Assembly: GCF_900129175.1 (NCBI RefSeq)
Contig: NZ_FQUI01000012.1
Coordinates: 1-51,986 of the forward strand
DNA: 51,986 nt
DNA from: Marinitoga hydrogenitolerans DSM 16785
GTDB taxonomy: Bacteria > Thermotogota > Thermotogae > Petrotogales > Petrotogaceae
Direction of reading: 5' to 3'
In this document: positions 43,196 through 51,251 of the stretch, piece by piece
How positions within the stretch are numbered: the first letter of the stretch is position 1
How the letters are laid out: each line of letters opens with the position of its first letter
Notes under the pieces: model-generated
Seen by the model: the letters and a program-made list of their open reading frames with translations, nothing else
What the model was told of the DNA's origin: nothing
Databases searched by the model: none
Program-made: the position numbers and the translations under genes

Positions 43196-43320
43196 TCAAG
43201 TATAGAGGTAAATATTTGCTCTGTAAATATTTAAAGAGTTCTAAAAAATTAAAAACTTAAAAAGTATTAAATGAATTTTTGCATACAATAAGAGCAATGT
43301 ATCATATGAGAGGTGAAACT

Positions 43321-44700
43321 ATGAAAATAATAAGAGAATCACCGTACATATGGAGAATAAAAAAATATGATAATATGAAAGTAGACGCTATAATTTTTAC
43401 AGACTCAAAAACTATAAACAATTCAGAATATCAAGAGGCAATTAACCAATTGATAAATGTAGCAACTTTACCTGGGATTGTAAAAGCTGCATATGCTATG
43501 CCAGATATACATTGGGGGTATGGATTTCCAATAGGTGGAGTAGCAGCGTTTGACAAAGATGAAGGAATAATATCTCCTGGTGGAGTGGGATTTGACATTA
43601 ACTGTGGTGTTAGAGTGATGATTACTCCATTAAATTATAAAGATATAGATATTGATATTGATAAATTAATAAAAGAAATATATAATGAAATACCAGTAGG
43701 GATTGGATCCAGAACAAAATTTAAATTTTCTGTGAAAGAAATGAAGAATATTATAGAAAATGGTGCATATTGGGCAGTCAGCAATAATTATGGAATATCA
43801 GAAGATTTGAATAATATAGAAGATAGCGGTAAAATTATATACGCGGATTCTAAAAAAATTAGTTCAGAAGCTATAAAAAGAGGATCCAATGAATTAGGAA
43901 CATTAGGTTCAGGAAATCACTTTATTGAAATCCAAAAAGTGGAAAAAATATATGATAAAGAAAAAGCTAAGGAATGGGGATTGTTCGAAAACCAAATAGT
44001 TTACACAGTTCATTCTGGCTCAAGAGGATTAGGACATCAAGTGGCCACAGATTATATTAAAATATTCAGAGACAATTTAAAAGAGTGGAATAAAAAAATT
44101 CCGGATAAACAATTAATCAATGCTCCTTTTAATAGTCAATATGGTCAGGATTATTTTTTTGCGATGAATGGTGCAGCTAATTTTGCTTTTGCAAACAGAC
44201 AGGTTATGGGGCATCAAATAAGAAAAATCTTTAAAAAAATATATAATGTTAATGTAAAATTATTATATGATATTACACACAACATTGCTAAATTAGAAAA
44301 ACATAATATTAATGGAAAAGAAATGGATTTAATTGTTCACAGAAAAGGCGCAACAAGAGCATATGAAAATCAACCAGTGCTTATTCCTGGTGACATGGGG
44401 ACATCCTCATATATTCTTATAGGAACAGCTAAATCAATGAAATTAGCATTTGGCTCATCAGCACATGGAGCAGGAAGAGTTTTAGGTAGAAGGCAAGCAA
44501 AAAGAAGATTAAACTCATCTGCTGTTATAAATGAATTAAAAGAAAAAAATATACATCTAATAGCTAAATCTAAATCAACAATTGTAGAAGAAGCTCCAGA
44601 AGTTTATAAAAATATAGAAGACATTGTAAATATCATCGAAAAGATAGGAATATCCAAAAAAATAGCAAAGTTAACTCCCGTTGGTGTTGTAAAGGGTTAA
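43321..44700 (+). CDS. rtcB: RNA-splicing ligase RtcB
   Basis: Start ATG 43321 after AGAGGTGAA; upstream in-frame starts lack a site. 459 aa. GTP-dependent ligase that joins 2',3'-cyclic phosphate or 3'-phosphate RNA ends to 5'-OH ends. Motifs: MPDIHWGYGFPIGGVAAFD (metal ligands), GGVGFDINCGVRVM (with the metal-binding Cys), LGSGNHFIEIQ, VHSGSRGLGHQ and FGSSAHGAGRVLGRRQAK, the guanylation region. Full length and intact. No archease or RtcA gene is beside it, and no tRNA introns are in the window, so RNA repair is the likely use. Confidence 0.96.
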   Translation: MKIIRESPYIWRIKKYDNMKVDAIIFTDSKTINNSEYQEAINQLINVATLPGIVKAAYAMPDIHWGYGFPIGGVAAFDKDEGIISPGGVGFDINCGVRVMITPLNYKDIDIDIDKLIKEIYNEIPVGIGSRTKFKFSVKEMKNIIENGAYWAVSNNYGISEDLNNIEDSGKIIYADSKKISSEAIKRGSNELGTLGSGNHFIEIQKVEKIYDKEKAKEWGLFENQIVYTVHSGSRGLGHQVATDYIKIFRDNLKEWNKKIPDKQLINAPFNSQYGQDYFFAMNGAANFAFANRQVMGHQIRKIFKKIYNVNVKLLYDITHNIAKLEKHNINGKEMDLIVHRKGATRAYENQPVLIPGDMGTSSYILIGTAKSMKLAFGSSAHGAGRVLGRRQAKRRLNSSAVINELKEKNIHLIAKSKSTIVEEAPEVYKNIEDIVNIIEKIGISKKIAKLTPVGVVKG

Positions 44701-44794
44701 TAAAAATTAAAAGGTATATTCAAGTTAAATATTTAAAACCGTAATGATTTATTTCTATAATTTAAATAAGAGAAATATCAACGGGGGTAATAAT

Positions 44795-45682
44795 ATGTTT
44801 GCAAAATATGAATGTATAGCTTGTGTAATTGAACAGATAAAAAGTATTATAAACAAAAATTTTAAAGATTACGAAGAAAAAGAAAAATTTGAAATTATGA
44901 ATAAAATATCTTTAGAAATGCTAAAATATTCTACCTATGGAAAAAAACCTATAGAAATGGCCAGGATAATATATGATAATTTAAGCGAATATACAGGAAC
45001 TACAGATTATTTTAAAGAAGAAAAAAAGCAATCAAATGAAACATTTTTAGAGGTATTTGATGAAATGTATATATTCTTAAAGGATTCAGAAGATCCGCTA
45101 AAAAATGCAGCAAAACTTTCCGCTTTAGGAAATGTTATAGATTATGGAGTAAAAAATTCTTTTGGAGAATTAGAGTGGGAATTAGAAAATATACTTAAAA
45201 CAAAAGATTTTGTTTTAGACGATTTTGAAAGTTTTAATGAAACATTAGAAAATGCTAAGATATTATTATATATACACGATAATGCGGGAGAAATAGTTTT
45301 AGATAAATTGTTTATAAAGATTATTAAAGAAAAATATCCCTATTTATATGTAATTTCAGCAGTAAGAGGTGCACCGGTAATAAATGACGTTACACTTGAA
45401 GATGCAAAAGAGATTGGTTTAGATGAAGTATCATCTGAAATAATATCATCAGGTAGTAAAATACCCGGAACATTGCTAAGCGATGTTAATCAAGAATTTA
45501 TGATTGCCTACAAACAAGCGGATGTTATAATTTCAAAAGGACAGGGTAATTTTGAGGGGTTATCAGGAGAAGAAGAAAATATATATTTTGTTTTAATGTC
45601 AAAATGTCCAGTAGTTTCAAGAGAATTAGGGGTAAAAGTAGGAGATTTAGTTTTTTCTAGAAAAAATTTATTTGTAAAATAA
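44795..45682 (+). CDS. DUF89 (ARMT1-like) family metal-dependent phosphatase
   Basis: Start ATG 44795, 6 nt after CGGGGG. 295 aa. N-terminal CIACVIEQIKSII (CxxC, residues 6-9) and a helical region, then the catalytic core ILLYIHDNAGEIVLDKLFIKII (the family DNAGE), SAVRGAPVINDVTLEDA, and ISKGQGNFEGLSGE. DUF89 proteins hydrolyse phosphorylated sugars or damaged metabolites with a metal. The N-terminal CxxC is seen in archaeal and thermophilic members. It follows rtcB by 94 nt; no functional link is known to me. Confidence 0.88.
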   Translation: MFAKYECIACVIEQIKSIINKNFKDYEEKEKFEIMNKISLEMLKYSTYGKKPIEMARIIYDNLSEYTGTTDYFKEEKKQSNETFLEVFDEMYIFLKDSEDPLKNAAKLSALGNVIDYGVKNSFGELEWELENILKTKDFVLDDFESFNETLENAKILLYIHDNAGEIVLDKLFIKIIKEKYPYLYVISAVRGAPVINDVTLEDAKEIGLDEVSSEIISSGSKIPGTLLSDVNQEFMIAYKQADVIISKGQGNFEGLSGEEENIYFVLMSKCPVVSRELGVKVGDLVFSRKNLFVK

Positions 45683-45718
45683 TATTTGTTTCATATCATA
45701 TTTTAAGGGGGTAAGAAG

Positions 45719-47269
45719 ATGAAAAAGTTATTTATTGTATTATTGGTAATTTTGACAGTTGCAGTTTTTGCTGCTCCAAAACACCTTGTTATTTTTCATA
45801 TGAATGACACTCATGGTCATGTATGGCCATATAGTGAGTATCATAATCCTGACATTGGGGGATTTGCAAGGATTGCTACATTAGTAAATGCAGAAAAAGA
45901 AGTAAATCCAAATGTATTGTTCCTACATGCAGGAGACGCTAACACAGGTGTTCCAGAATCAGATCAATTAGATGCTATACCAGATTTTGTTACAATGCAT
46001 TACATGGGTGTAGACGCAATGGCATTAGGTAACCACGAATTTGACAATCCAATAGAAACAACACTTATGCAACAAAGATACGCAGGATTTCCATTCTTAT
46101 CTGCTAACTTTGTAACAAAAGATGGCAGACAATTATTCAAACCTTATATTATTAAAAATGTGGGTGGAGTTAAAGTTGCTATTCTTGGTGTAACAACAGA
46201 ACAAACACAAGTATTAGAACCAATACATTTAAAAGGCGGAAAATTCTTAAATGTTGAAGAAACAGTGAAAAAATATTTACCAGAATTAAAGAAAAAAGCA
46301 GATATTATAGTTGTTCTTGGTCACTTGGGTTTTGGCGGAGAATATCAACCATTAGGTGTAGAATACACAACATCAGATCAATTAGCAAAAGACGTAAAAG
46401 GAATAGATATAATTATTGATGGACATTCACACACATTGATGGATAAAGCAGCAAACATAAATAAAACAATAGTTGTTCAATCAGGAGAATGGGGAAAATA
46501 CTTAGGAAGATTAGATTTATGGGTAGAAAATGGAAAAATAGTAGACTATGAATGGGCACCAATTCCAATCAATATGAAAAAATATTTAGGAAAAGATGCA
46601 AATGGAAAGGCTCAATATGAATTTGTAACAGAACCAATTCCAGAAGATCCATTCATTAAAATGATTGCTGATTATTATTATACATTAGGCGCTGAAGAAT
46701 TAAATAAAGTGATTGGTGAAACAAAAATATTATTAGATGGCGAAAGAGCTCATGTTAGAAGTGGAGATACAAATTTAGGACATTTAATAACAGATGCAAT
46801 AATGTGGAAAACTGGTGCAGATGTTGCATTACAAAATGGTGGAGGAATTAGAGCTTCAATACAACCAGGACCTATAACATATAGAGATATATTAACAGTA
46901 TTACCATTTGGAAACACAACATATGTAATTGAAATGACAGGTGCAGACTTAATGAAAGTGTTAGATTATGCAGCAAAAATACCTGCAGGAAAAGGCGCAT
47001 GGTTACATGTTGGTGGAATGACATACAAAATAAAAGATGGAAAACCAGTTGATGTAATGGTAAATGGAAAACCTATAGATTTAAAAGCAACATATAAAGT
47101 AGCTGCTAACAATTATATTGCTGGTGGCGGAGATGGATACAAAATGTTAAAAGGATTAAAAGGATACGATACAGGATTTGTATTAGCAGATGTTGTTAAA
47201 GAATACATTCAAAAACTCGGAACAATTGAAAATTATGACAATGAAACAAGAGTAGTTGTTGAAAAATAA
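45719..47269 (+). CDS. Secreted 5'-nucleotidase/2',3'-cyclic phosphodiesterase family enzyme
   Basis: 516 aa. Signal peptide 1-19 (hydrophobic, ending VFAA), then a calcineurin-like metallophosphatase domain with two-metal motifs: [34 protein letters not shown] and IDGHSHT. The C-terminal 5'-nucleotidase domain follows from about residue 320, with [20 protein letters not shown] and [13 protein letters not shown], and ends [14 protein letters not shown]. It degrades extracellular nucleotides so their nucleosides and phosphate can be taken up. It has AAGGGGGTAAG before the ATG and a strong terminator after it. The specific substrate is not fixed by the sequence. Confidence 0.93.
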   Translation: MKKLFIVLLVILTVAVFAAPKHLVIFHMNDTHGHVWPYSEYHNPDIGGFARIATLVNAEKEVNPNVLFLHAGDANTGVPESDQLDAIPDFVTMHYMGVDAMALGNHEFDNPIETTLMQQRYAGFPFLSANFVTKDGRQLFKPYIIKNVGGVKVAILGVTTEQTQVLEPIHLKGGKFLNVEETVKKYLPELKKKADIIVVLGHLGFGGEYQPLGVEYTTSDQLAKDVKGIDIIIDGHSHTLMDKAANINKTIVVQSGEWGKYLGRLDLWVENGKIVDYEWAPIPINMKKYLGKDANGKAQYEFVTEPIPEDPFIKMIADYYYTLGAEELNKVIGETKILLDGERAHVRSGDTNLGHLITDAIMWKTGADVALQNGGGIRASIQPGPITYRDILTVLPFGNTTYVIEMTGADLMKVLDYAAKIPAGKGAWLHVGGMTYKIKDGKPVDVMVNGKPIDLKATYKVAANNYIAGGGDGYKMLKGLKGYDTGFVLADVVKEYIQKLGTIENYDNETRVVVEK

Positions 47270-47282
47270 TAAAATCTAATTT

Positions 47283-47313
47283 AACTCCTTCCAATTGTTG
47301 GAAGGAGTTTTTT
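47283..47313 (+). terminator. Rho-independent terminator after the 5'-nucleotidase
   Basis: Stem AACTCCTTCCAA (47283-47294) with TTGGAAGGAGTT (47298-47309), loop TTG, T run following. Confidence 0.93.
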
Positions 47314-47382
47314 AAATTCAAACTGTAATAATTAGCGTATCACTTCGTAATAATAAAAGTATATACTATAAGAGAAATCACA

Positions 47383-47403
47383 CGTAGTTACAAGGGTAAC
47401 ACG
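47383..47403 (+). promoter_or_regulatory. Conserved leader hairpin of csp gene 1
   Basis: CGT (47383-47385) pairs with ACG (47401-47403) and GTTAC (47387-47391) with GTAAC (47396-47400), loop AAGG. It stands about 11 nt before the ribosome binding site GGAGGA. The second csp gene has the same structure with a changed base pair. Confidence 0.6.
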
Positions 47404-47422
47404 GAGAAACATGGAGGAAAAC

Positions 47423-47620
47423 ATGAGAGGAAAAGTTAAATGGTTTGACGCAAAAAAAGGTTATGGATTTATTTCAGGTGAAGATGGAAATGACGTATTT
47501 GTACATTTCACAGCATTAGCAATGGACGGATTCAAAACATTAGAAGAAGGTCAAGATGTTGAATACGACATTCAAGAAAACAACAAAGGTTTACAAGCAG
47601 TTAATGTAACAACACTCTAA
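47423..47620 (+). CDS. cspA: Cold shock protein (first copy)
   Basis: 65 aa from ATG 47423 ([16 protein letters not shown]). The in-frame ATG at 47411 is part of the ribosome binding site ATGGAGGAAAAC, and the second copy, lacking an in-frame codon there, supports this start. RNA-binding OB fold with RNP1 KGYGFI and RNP2 VFVHFT. The two copies differ in only seven residues. Bacterial Csps bind single-stranded RNA and unfold it, at low temperature or constitutively. Expression may be set by the leader hairpin at 47383-47403. Confidence 0.96.
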   Translation: MRGKVKWFDAKKGYGFISGEDGNDVFVHFTALAMDGFKTLEEGQDVEYDIQENNKGLQAVNVTTL

Positions 47621-47631
47621 TAAAACCAATC

Positions 47632-47652
47632 AAGCCCCGTAAAGGGGCTTTT
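47632..47652 (+). terminator. Terminator of csp gene 1
   Basis: AAGCCCC (47632-47638), loop GTAAA, GGGGCTT (47644-47650), then Ts. Identical stem and loop to the terminator of the second copy at 47984-48002. Confidence 0.85.
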
Positions 47653-47671
47653 AATATTTTAATCTACATAG

Positions 47672-47700
47672 TTGACATTTATAAAAAAAAGGTATATAAT
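47672..47700 (+). promoter_or_regulatory. Consensus promoter of csp gene 2
   Basis: -35 TTGACA (47672-47677), exactly 17 nt, -10 TATAAT (47695-47700): a full match to the vegetative consensus. The leader begins near 47707 with the palindrome TGTCTTT/AAAGACA. Confidence 0.9.
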
Positions 47701-47731
47701 TAAAATGTCTTTTAAAGACAAAGAATCATAT

Positions 47732-47755
47732 CCGTAGTTGCAATGGGTAACACGG
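47732..47755 (+). promoter_or_regulatory. Conserved leader hairpin of csp gene 2
   Basis: CCGT (47732-47735) pairs with ACGG (47752-47755) and GTTGC (47737-47741) with GTAAC (47747-47751), loop AATGG. Compared with gene 1 the inner stem changes an A-U to a G-U pair, keeping the fold. Confidence 0.6.
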
Positions 47756-47775
47756 TAGAAACATGGAGGAAGAGT

Positions 47776-47973
47776 ATGAGAGGAAAAGTTAAATGGTTTG
47801 ACGCAAAAAAAGGTTATGGATTTATTTCAGGTGAAGATGGAAATGACGTATTCGTTCATTTCACAGCAATAACAATGGACGGATTCAAAACATTAGAAGA
47901 AGGTCAAGAAGTAGAATATGACATTCAAGAAAACGAAAAAGGCTTACAAGCAGTTAATGTAAGAGCTATCTAA
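47776..47973 (+). CDS. cspB: Cold shock protein (second copy)
   Basis: 65 aa, start ATG 47776 ([16 protein letters not shown]) behind GGAGGAAGAG; there is no in-frame extension at the first copy's upstream ATG. Same RNP1 and RNP2 motifs as copy 1. Copy 2 differs by conservative changes (LA to IT, D to E, NN to NE, and the C-terminus). It has the stronger promoter of the pair. It converges on the racemase gene, with a terminator between them. Confidence 0.96.
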   Translation: MRGKVKWFDAKKGYGFISGEDGNDVFVHFTAITMDGFKTLEEGQEVEYDIQENEKGLQAVNVRAI

Positions 47974-47983
47974 CTAAACCAAT

Positions 47984-48008
47984 AAGCCCCGTAAAGGGGC
48001 TTTTTATT
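47984..48008. terminator. Terminator of csp gene 2, shared with the convergent gene
   Basis: AAGCCCC (47984-47990), loop GTAAA, GGGGCTT (47996-48002), followed by a T run. It overlaps the stop codon of the minus-strand racemase gene, whose transcripts meet the same hairpin from the other side. Confidence 0.85.
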
Positions 48009-49071
48009 TTTCTATAGTTTTTTCCACATATTTACTAGTAATAGCTTTTAACAAACAACCATAACTCATTTTAAATTGAATAGTATCCCCAAGATTATAA
48101 ATATTATCTGAATCAGTTAAATCAACAATTGTATGATCACTACTGGAATGTAAAACTTCAATTTTATTATCAAGAGGTATTAAACCATCAGGAGAAATAT
48201 CCTGTTCTCCAATAGCAAGAATAGCCTTTAATCTCTTACCTTTATCTTCAAAAACAGGTTTTCTTCCAAAAGCATCAAATCCAATTTCTCCCATAGGAAC
48301 AGAAGGTTTTTCTTTTAATTCAATAATTTGGGCTTCTAATATAACAGTATCCTGTCTATTTCCTGGAACAATCCTATCATTTGTTACATCAGTACCACAG
48401 ATAATAGATTCACCAAGTCTAAAATGGTTTATTCCTTTAGGTAAAGTTCCATTTTCTATTAAAGGTAAAGCTGCAGTATTGCCACCTGAAATTATTTCTA
48501 ATTTTCTATTTAAAATTTCTTCAATTTCATTACGTATTTCAAGCAAAATATTCATATTATCAATACTGGGCAAAACTCCACCAAAACAGCCAAGATTTGT
48601 TCCAATTCCTTTTAAAAATATATTGCTATATTTTTGGGCACAAATAATTTCATCAACGGCATTTTCATACCAAACCCCTTCTCTTAAATCACCCACATCA
48701 ACCATATAAATAATATCCTGAACTTTATTCTTTTCTTTAGCTATATCATTTAACCATTCCACAGTTTTTAATTCAGAAACCATCACAATATCAACATAAT
48801 CTACAACTAACTCTAATTCTGATTTCATAGGAATTCTTAATAACATAAATTCTGCATCAATATCATTTTTTTTCATATTGATGATATTTTGAATTCTTGA
48901 ATCACCTAAAGAAGTAATTCCTGCGTCAACCATAGCTTTAGCAACATCCAAATTACCCGAAACCACTTTAGTAACACCGGTTATTTTAACGTCCTTCTTA
49001 TCACAGAGCTTTTTTAAATTTTTAGCGTTATGTTTGATTTTATCAGGATAAATATGAAGAACAGGATACAT
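48004..49071 (-). CDS. Alanine racemase-like PLP enzyme, possible ornithine racemase
   Basis: Start ATG 49071-49069 (MYPVLHIYPDKIKHNAKNL), 7 nt after GGAGG; the ATG at 49077 abuts that site. 355 aa. N-terminal TIM barrel of fold-type III PLP enzymes, with the PLP-binding Lys in ITGVTKVVSG (about residue 35), GIGTNLGCFGG, IISGGNTAALP and GINHFRLGESIICGTDV. A C-terminal beta domain follows. The pattern is closest to the alanine/ornithine racemase family rather than Alr. It lies in an operon with a cation efflux gene (stop and start overlap). Substrate uncertain. Confidence 0.82.
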   Translation of the reverse strand: MYPVLHIYPDKIKHNAKNLKKLCDKKDVKITGVTKVVSGNLDVAKAMVDAGITSLGDSRIQNIINMKKNDIDAEFMLLRIPMKSELELVVDYVDIVMVSELKTVEWLNDIAKEKNKVQDIIYMVDVGDLREGVWYENAVDEIICAQKYSNIFLKGIGTNLGCFGGVLPSIDNMNILLEIRNEIEEILNRKLEIISGGNTAALPLIENGTLPKGINHFRLGESIICGTDVTNDRIVPGNRQDTVILEAQIIELKEKPSVPMGEIGFDAFGRKPVFEDKGKRLKAILAIGEQDISPDGLIPLDNKIEVLHSSSDHTIVDLTDSDNIYNLGDTIQFKMSYGCLLKAITSKYVEKTIEK

Positions 49072-49073
49072 AT

Positions 49074-50015
49074 TCATTCCTCCCTCAAATCTTTTATATT
49101 ATTAGAATCAATACCAAAACATTCTTTTTCAGCATTACCGTAAGGTTCAATATGTATAACAATATCTCTAATATTCTTCTTTTTTTCTTTTATTTTACTT
49201 TCCAACTTTGCACAAATATCATTTGCTTCTTTTACAGTTATTTCTGGTGGGAGTTCTAAATGCATATCTATAAAAATTTTATAACCAAATTTTCTTGCTC
49301 TAATCTTGTGAGGATTTTTAGCGCATTTCATCTTTTTAGTTTCTTCAATAACAATATCATAAATATCTTTCAACTCTGGAGAACTCTCCATAAATTCACT
49401 TGAAGATTCCATAAATTGTTCAAATCCTGTCTTTATAATCATAAAAGAAACAAAAATAGCAATTGCAGAATCCAACCACCATATGCCGGTAAAATATAAA
49501 GCCACCATACCTATTAAAACAGAAGAAGAAGTAAAAATATCATTTCTCATATTAAGAGCATCTGCTATTATTGCATTACTTTCAATTTTCTTTCCCACAG
49601 ATAATCTATATTTATATAATATAAATTTAGTTATTACAGAGATAAAAGCAATAATTACAACAAACAAAGCATTTTCAATAATAACATCTTTTTTTATTAA
49701 ACGATTAATAGAATTAATTAAAACCTCGAATCCTGCATATATAATAATCAAAGAAACAACCTTTGTAGCAATAGTTTCTGCTCTTTCATGACCATAAGGG
49801 TGTTTTAAATCCGGTGGTTTATTGGATATTTTACCAGCAATTAATGTCATAAAAGATGTTAAAATATCTGTAGCAGTATCAAGCCCATCAGCAAGAATAG
49901 CCATACTATTTGTAAAAAAACCTATTGCTATTTTTAATACAGCCAAAAAAGTATTTGTAAATATCGAGATTAAAGAAGATTTAGTAGATATTTTCTCTCT
50001 TTCAATATAATCCAT
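49074..50015 (-). CDS. Cation diffusion facilitator family transporter
   Basis: 313 aa: six membrane helices (about 12-200) and a cytoplasmic C-terminal domain (about 215-300). The metal site in helix 2 is ADGLDTATDILTSFMT and in helix 5 ADALNMRNDIFTSSSVLIG; HPYGHERAETIATKVV stands in the first loop. These proteins export Zn, Mn, Fe or Co against protons. Asp-rich sites of the DxxxD/NxxxD kind are common in Mn or Fe members, so the metal is unresolved. ATG 50015 behind AGAGGTG; it ends overlapping the racemase start region. Confidence 0.93.
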   Translation of the reverse strand: MDYIEREKISTKSSLISIFTNTFLAVLKIAIGFFTNSMAILADGLDTATDILTSFMTLIAGKISNKPPDLKHPYGHERAETIATKVVSLIIIYAGFEVLINSINRLIKKDVIIENALFVVIIAFISVITKFILYKYRLSVGKKIESNAIIADALNMRNDIFTSSSVLIGMVALYFTGIWWLDSAIAIFVSFMIIKTGFEQFMESSSEFMESSPELKDIYDIVIEETKKMKCAKNPHKIRARKFGYKIFIDMHLELPPEITVKEANDICAKLESKIKEKKKNIRDIVIHIEPYGNAEKECFGIDSNNIKDLREE

Positions 50016-50024
50016 TTTGCACCT

Positions 50025-50861
50025 CTATATTGTTTTATTTTCTATAATATAATTAATAGATTCTTCCAAAAAAGGGTCATTTACATTCATTCCCAGATCA
50101 ACATCTGGTTTATTTGCCCCATGGAAATCACTACCAGCAGTAATATAAAGGTTGGTTTCAATTGCTAAATCTCTAAATAGTTTAATTTCAGAATTACTAT
50201 GTTTAGGGTAATAAACTTCAATACCCCAAAGTCCATGTTTTTTTAATTCTAAAATAATTTCTTTTAATTTTGAATAAGATAACTTTAAATATTTTGGATG
50301 AGCAATAACAGGAAATCCTCCAGCATTTCTTATAAGTCTTACAGCCTCTTTTGGTTCAATTTTTTCTTTAGGGATATGTGCAATTTTTCCATCACCAAGA
50401 TATTTATCAAAAGCTTCATCTCTATCTTTAACATATCCTTTTTTCAATAATACCCTTGCAAAATGGGGCCTTCCAACAACATCACCACCAGCCTCATTTA
50501 TCACTTCTTCTAAAGCAATATCAAATCCTAAACTGTTTAACCTTTCAATCATTAACTTATTTCTATTTTTTCTAAAATTTTGAACCTTTTCAAGAGCACT
50601 ATTTAAATCATTATTATCCAAACTTATATTATATCCTAAAATATCAAACATATTTTTAAACTTACAACTAATTTCAAGTCCTGTAATATAATTAACTTCA
50701 TATTTGTTTGCAAAATAAATTGCCTCTTTTTGTGCGCCAATATTATCATGATCTGTAACAGAATATAATAATAGATTTTTTTCTTTAGCTTTTAAAATTA
50801 ACTCCTCTGGTGTAAAAGTTCCATCTGAATAAATTGAATGTGAGTGCAAATCTAAAAACAT
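50025..50861 (-). CDS. PHP-domain phosphoesterase
   Basis: 278 aa. PHP signatures: FLDLHSHSIYSDGTFTPEEL (HxH and D), SVTDHDNIGA, VIAHPKYLKLSYSK, TAGSDFHGANKP. The order and the inserted small domain (about 90-170) match the YciV/RNase AM type, which removes 5' nucleotides from RNA or hydrolyses 3',5'-bisphosphates. ATG 50861 with AAAGGAGG upstream. Family assignment is firm; the substrate is not. Confidence 0.92.
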   Translation of the reverse strand: MFLDLHSHSIYSDGTFTPEELILKAKEKNLLLYSVTDHDNIGAQKEAIYFANKYEVNYITGLEISCKFKNMFDILGYNISLDNNDLNSALEKVQNFRKNRNKLMIERLNSLGFDIALEEVINEAGGDVVGRPHFARVLLKKGYVKDRDEAFDKYLGDGKIAHIPKEKIEPKEAVRLIRNAGGFPVIAHPKYLKLSYSKLKEIILELKKHGLWGIEVYYPKHSNSEIKLFRDLAIETNLYITAGSDFHGANKPDVDLGMNVNDPFLEESINYIIENKTI

Positions 50862-50885
50862 ATACGGCCTCCTTTACAATAAATT

Positions 50886-50908
50886 AATGCGGGCAAAGAG
50901 CCCGCATT
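50886..50908 (-). terminator. Hairpin after the 71-aa gene
   Basis: AATGCGGGC (50886-50894) pairs with GCCCGCATT (50900-50908), loop AAAGA. The stop codon of the small gene lies in the stem. The T run is weak, so full termination is uncertain and PHP, CDF and racemase may be read through. Confidence 0.65.
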
Positions 50909-51122
50909 ATGCGAGAATATCTAACTTTTGTCCTTGATACATCTCTCCAACAATTCTAACCATTTTTTCTGTTAAACCGTTTTGCTTATACATAATAGCA
51001 TTTAAAAGATTCCCAAAATCTTGAGCAGTTTTTTGAACATTTTGAACAGCCTTTGCATTAACCTGCCTTGAAACATTTTGTGGAACATATTGGGATGAAA
51101 CACCACTTACAGGACTGATCAT
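50907..51122 (-). CDS. Small protein, possibly motility-linked
   Basis: 71 aa from ATG 51122 with AGAAGGTGAT upstream. No signal peptide or membrane segment. Its N-terminal third is Ser/Val/Gln-rich (ISPVSGVSSQYVPQNV), the middle helical (VQNVQKTAQDFGNLLNAIMYKQ) and the end GQKLDILA. I do not recognise the family. The sequence pattern has a loose likeness to small flagellar-associated proteins. An upstream sigma-28-like site (51166-51192) supports expression with late flagellar genes. Confidence 0.6.
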   Translation of the reverse strand: MISPVSGVSSQYVPQNVSRQVNAKAVQNVQKTAQDFGNLLNAIMYKQNGLTEKMVRIVGEMYQGQKLDILA

Positions 51123-51165
51123 TTTATCACCTTCTTTAGAGCTTTGACTAAGTTATCTATAATAT

Positions 51166-51192
51166 ATATCGTCTTAACTTCCACTATATTTA
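51166..51192 (-). promoter_or_regulatory. Possible sigma-28 (FliA) promoter
   Basis: Minus strand TAAA (51192-51189), 15 nt, GACGATAT (51173-51166). The flagellar consensus is TAAA-N15-GCCGATAA, so this matches in 10 of 12 places. About 40 nt before the small gene's ATG. Confidence 0.45.
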
Positions 51193-51221
51193 ATTATATC
51201 ATTATATTCTTTAAATTACAA
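51193..51221 (-). promoter_or_regulatory. Vegetative promoter upstream of the 71-aa gene
   Basis: Minus strand -35 TTGTAA (51221-51216), 17 nt, -10 TATAAT (51198-51193). It abuts the sigma-28-like site, so the gene may have two tandem promoters. Confidence 0.5.
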
Positions 51222-51251
51222 AACATATTCACCCCTTATTTCTCTCTTGTT

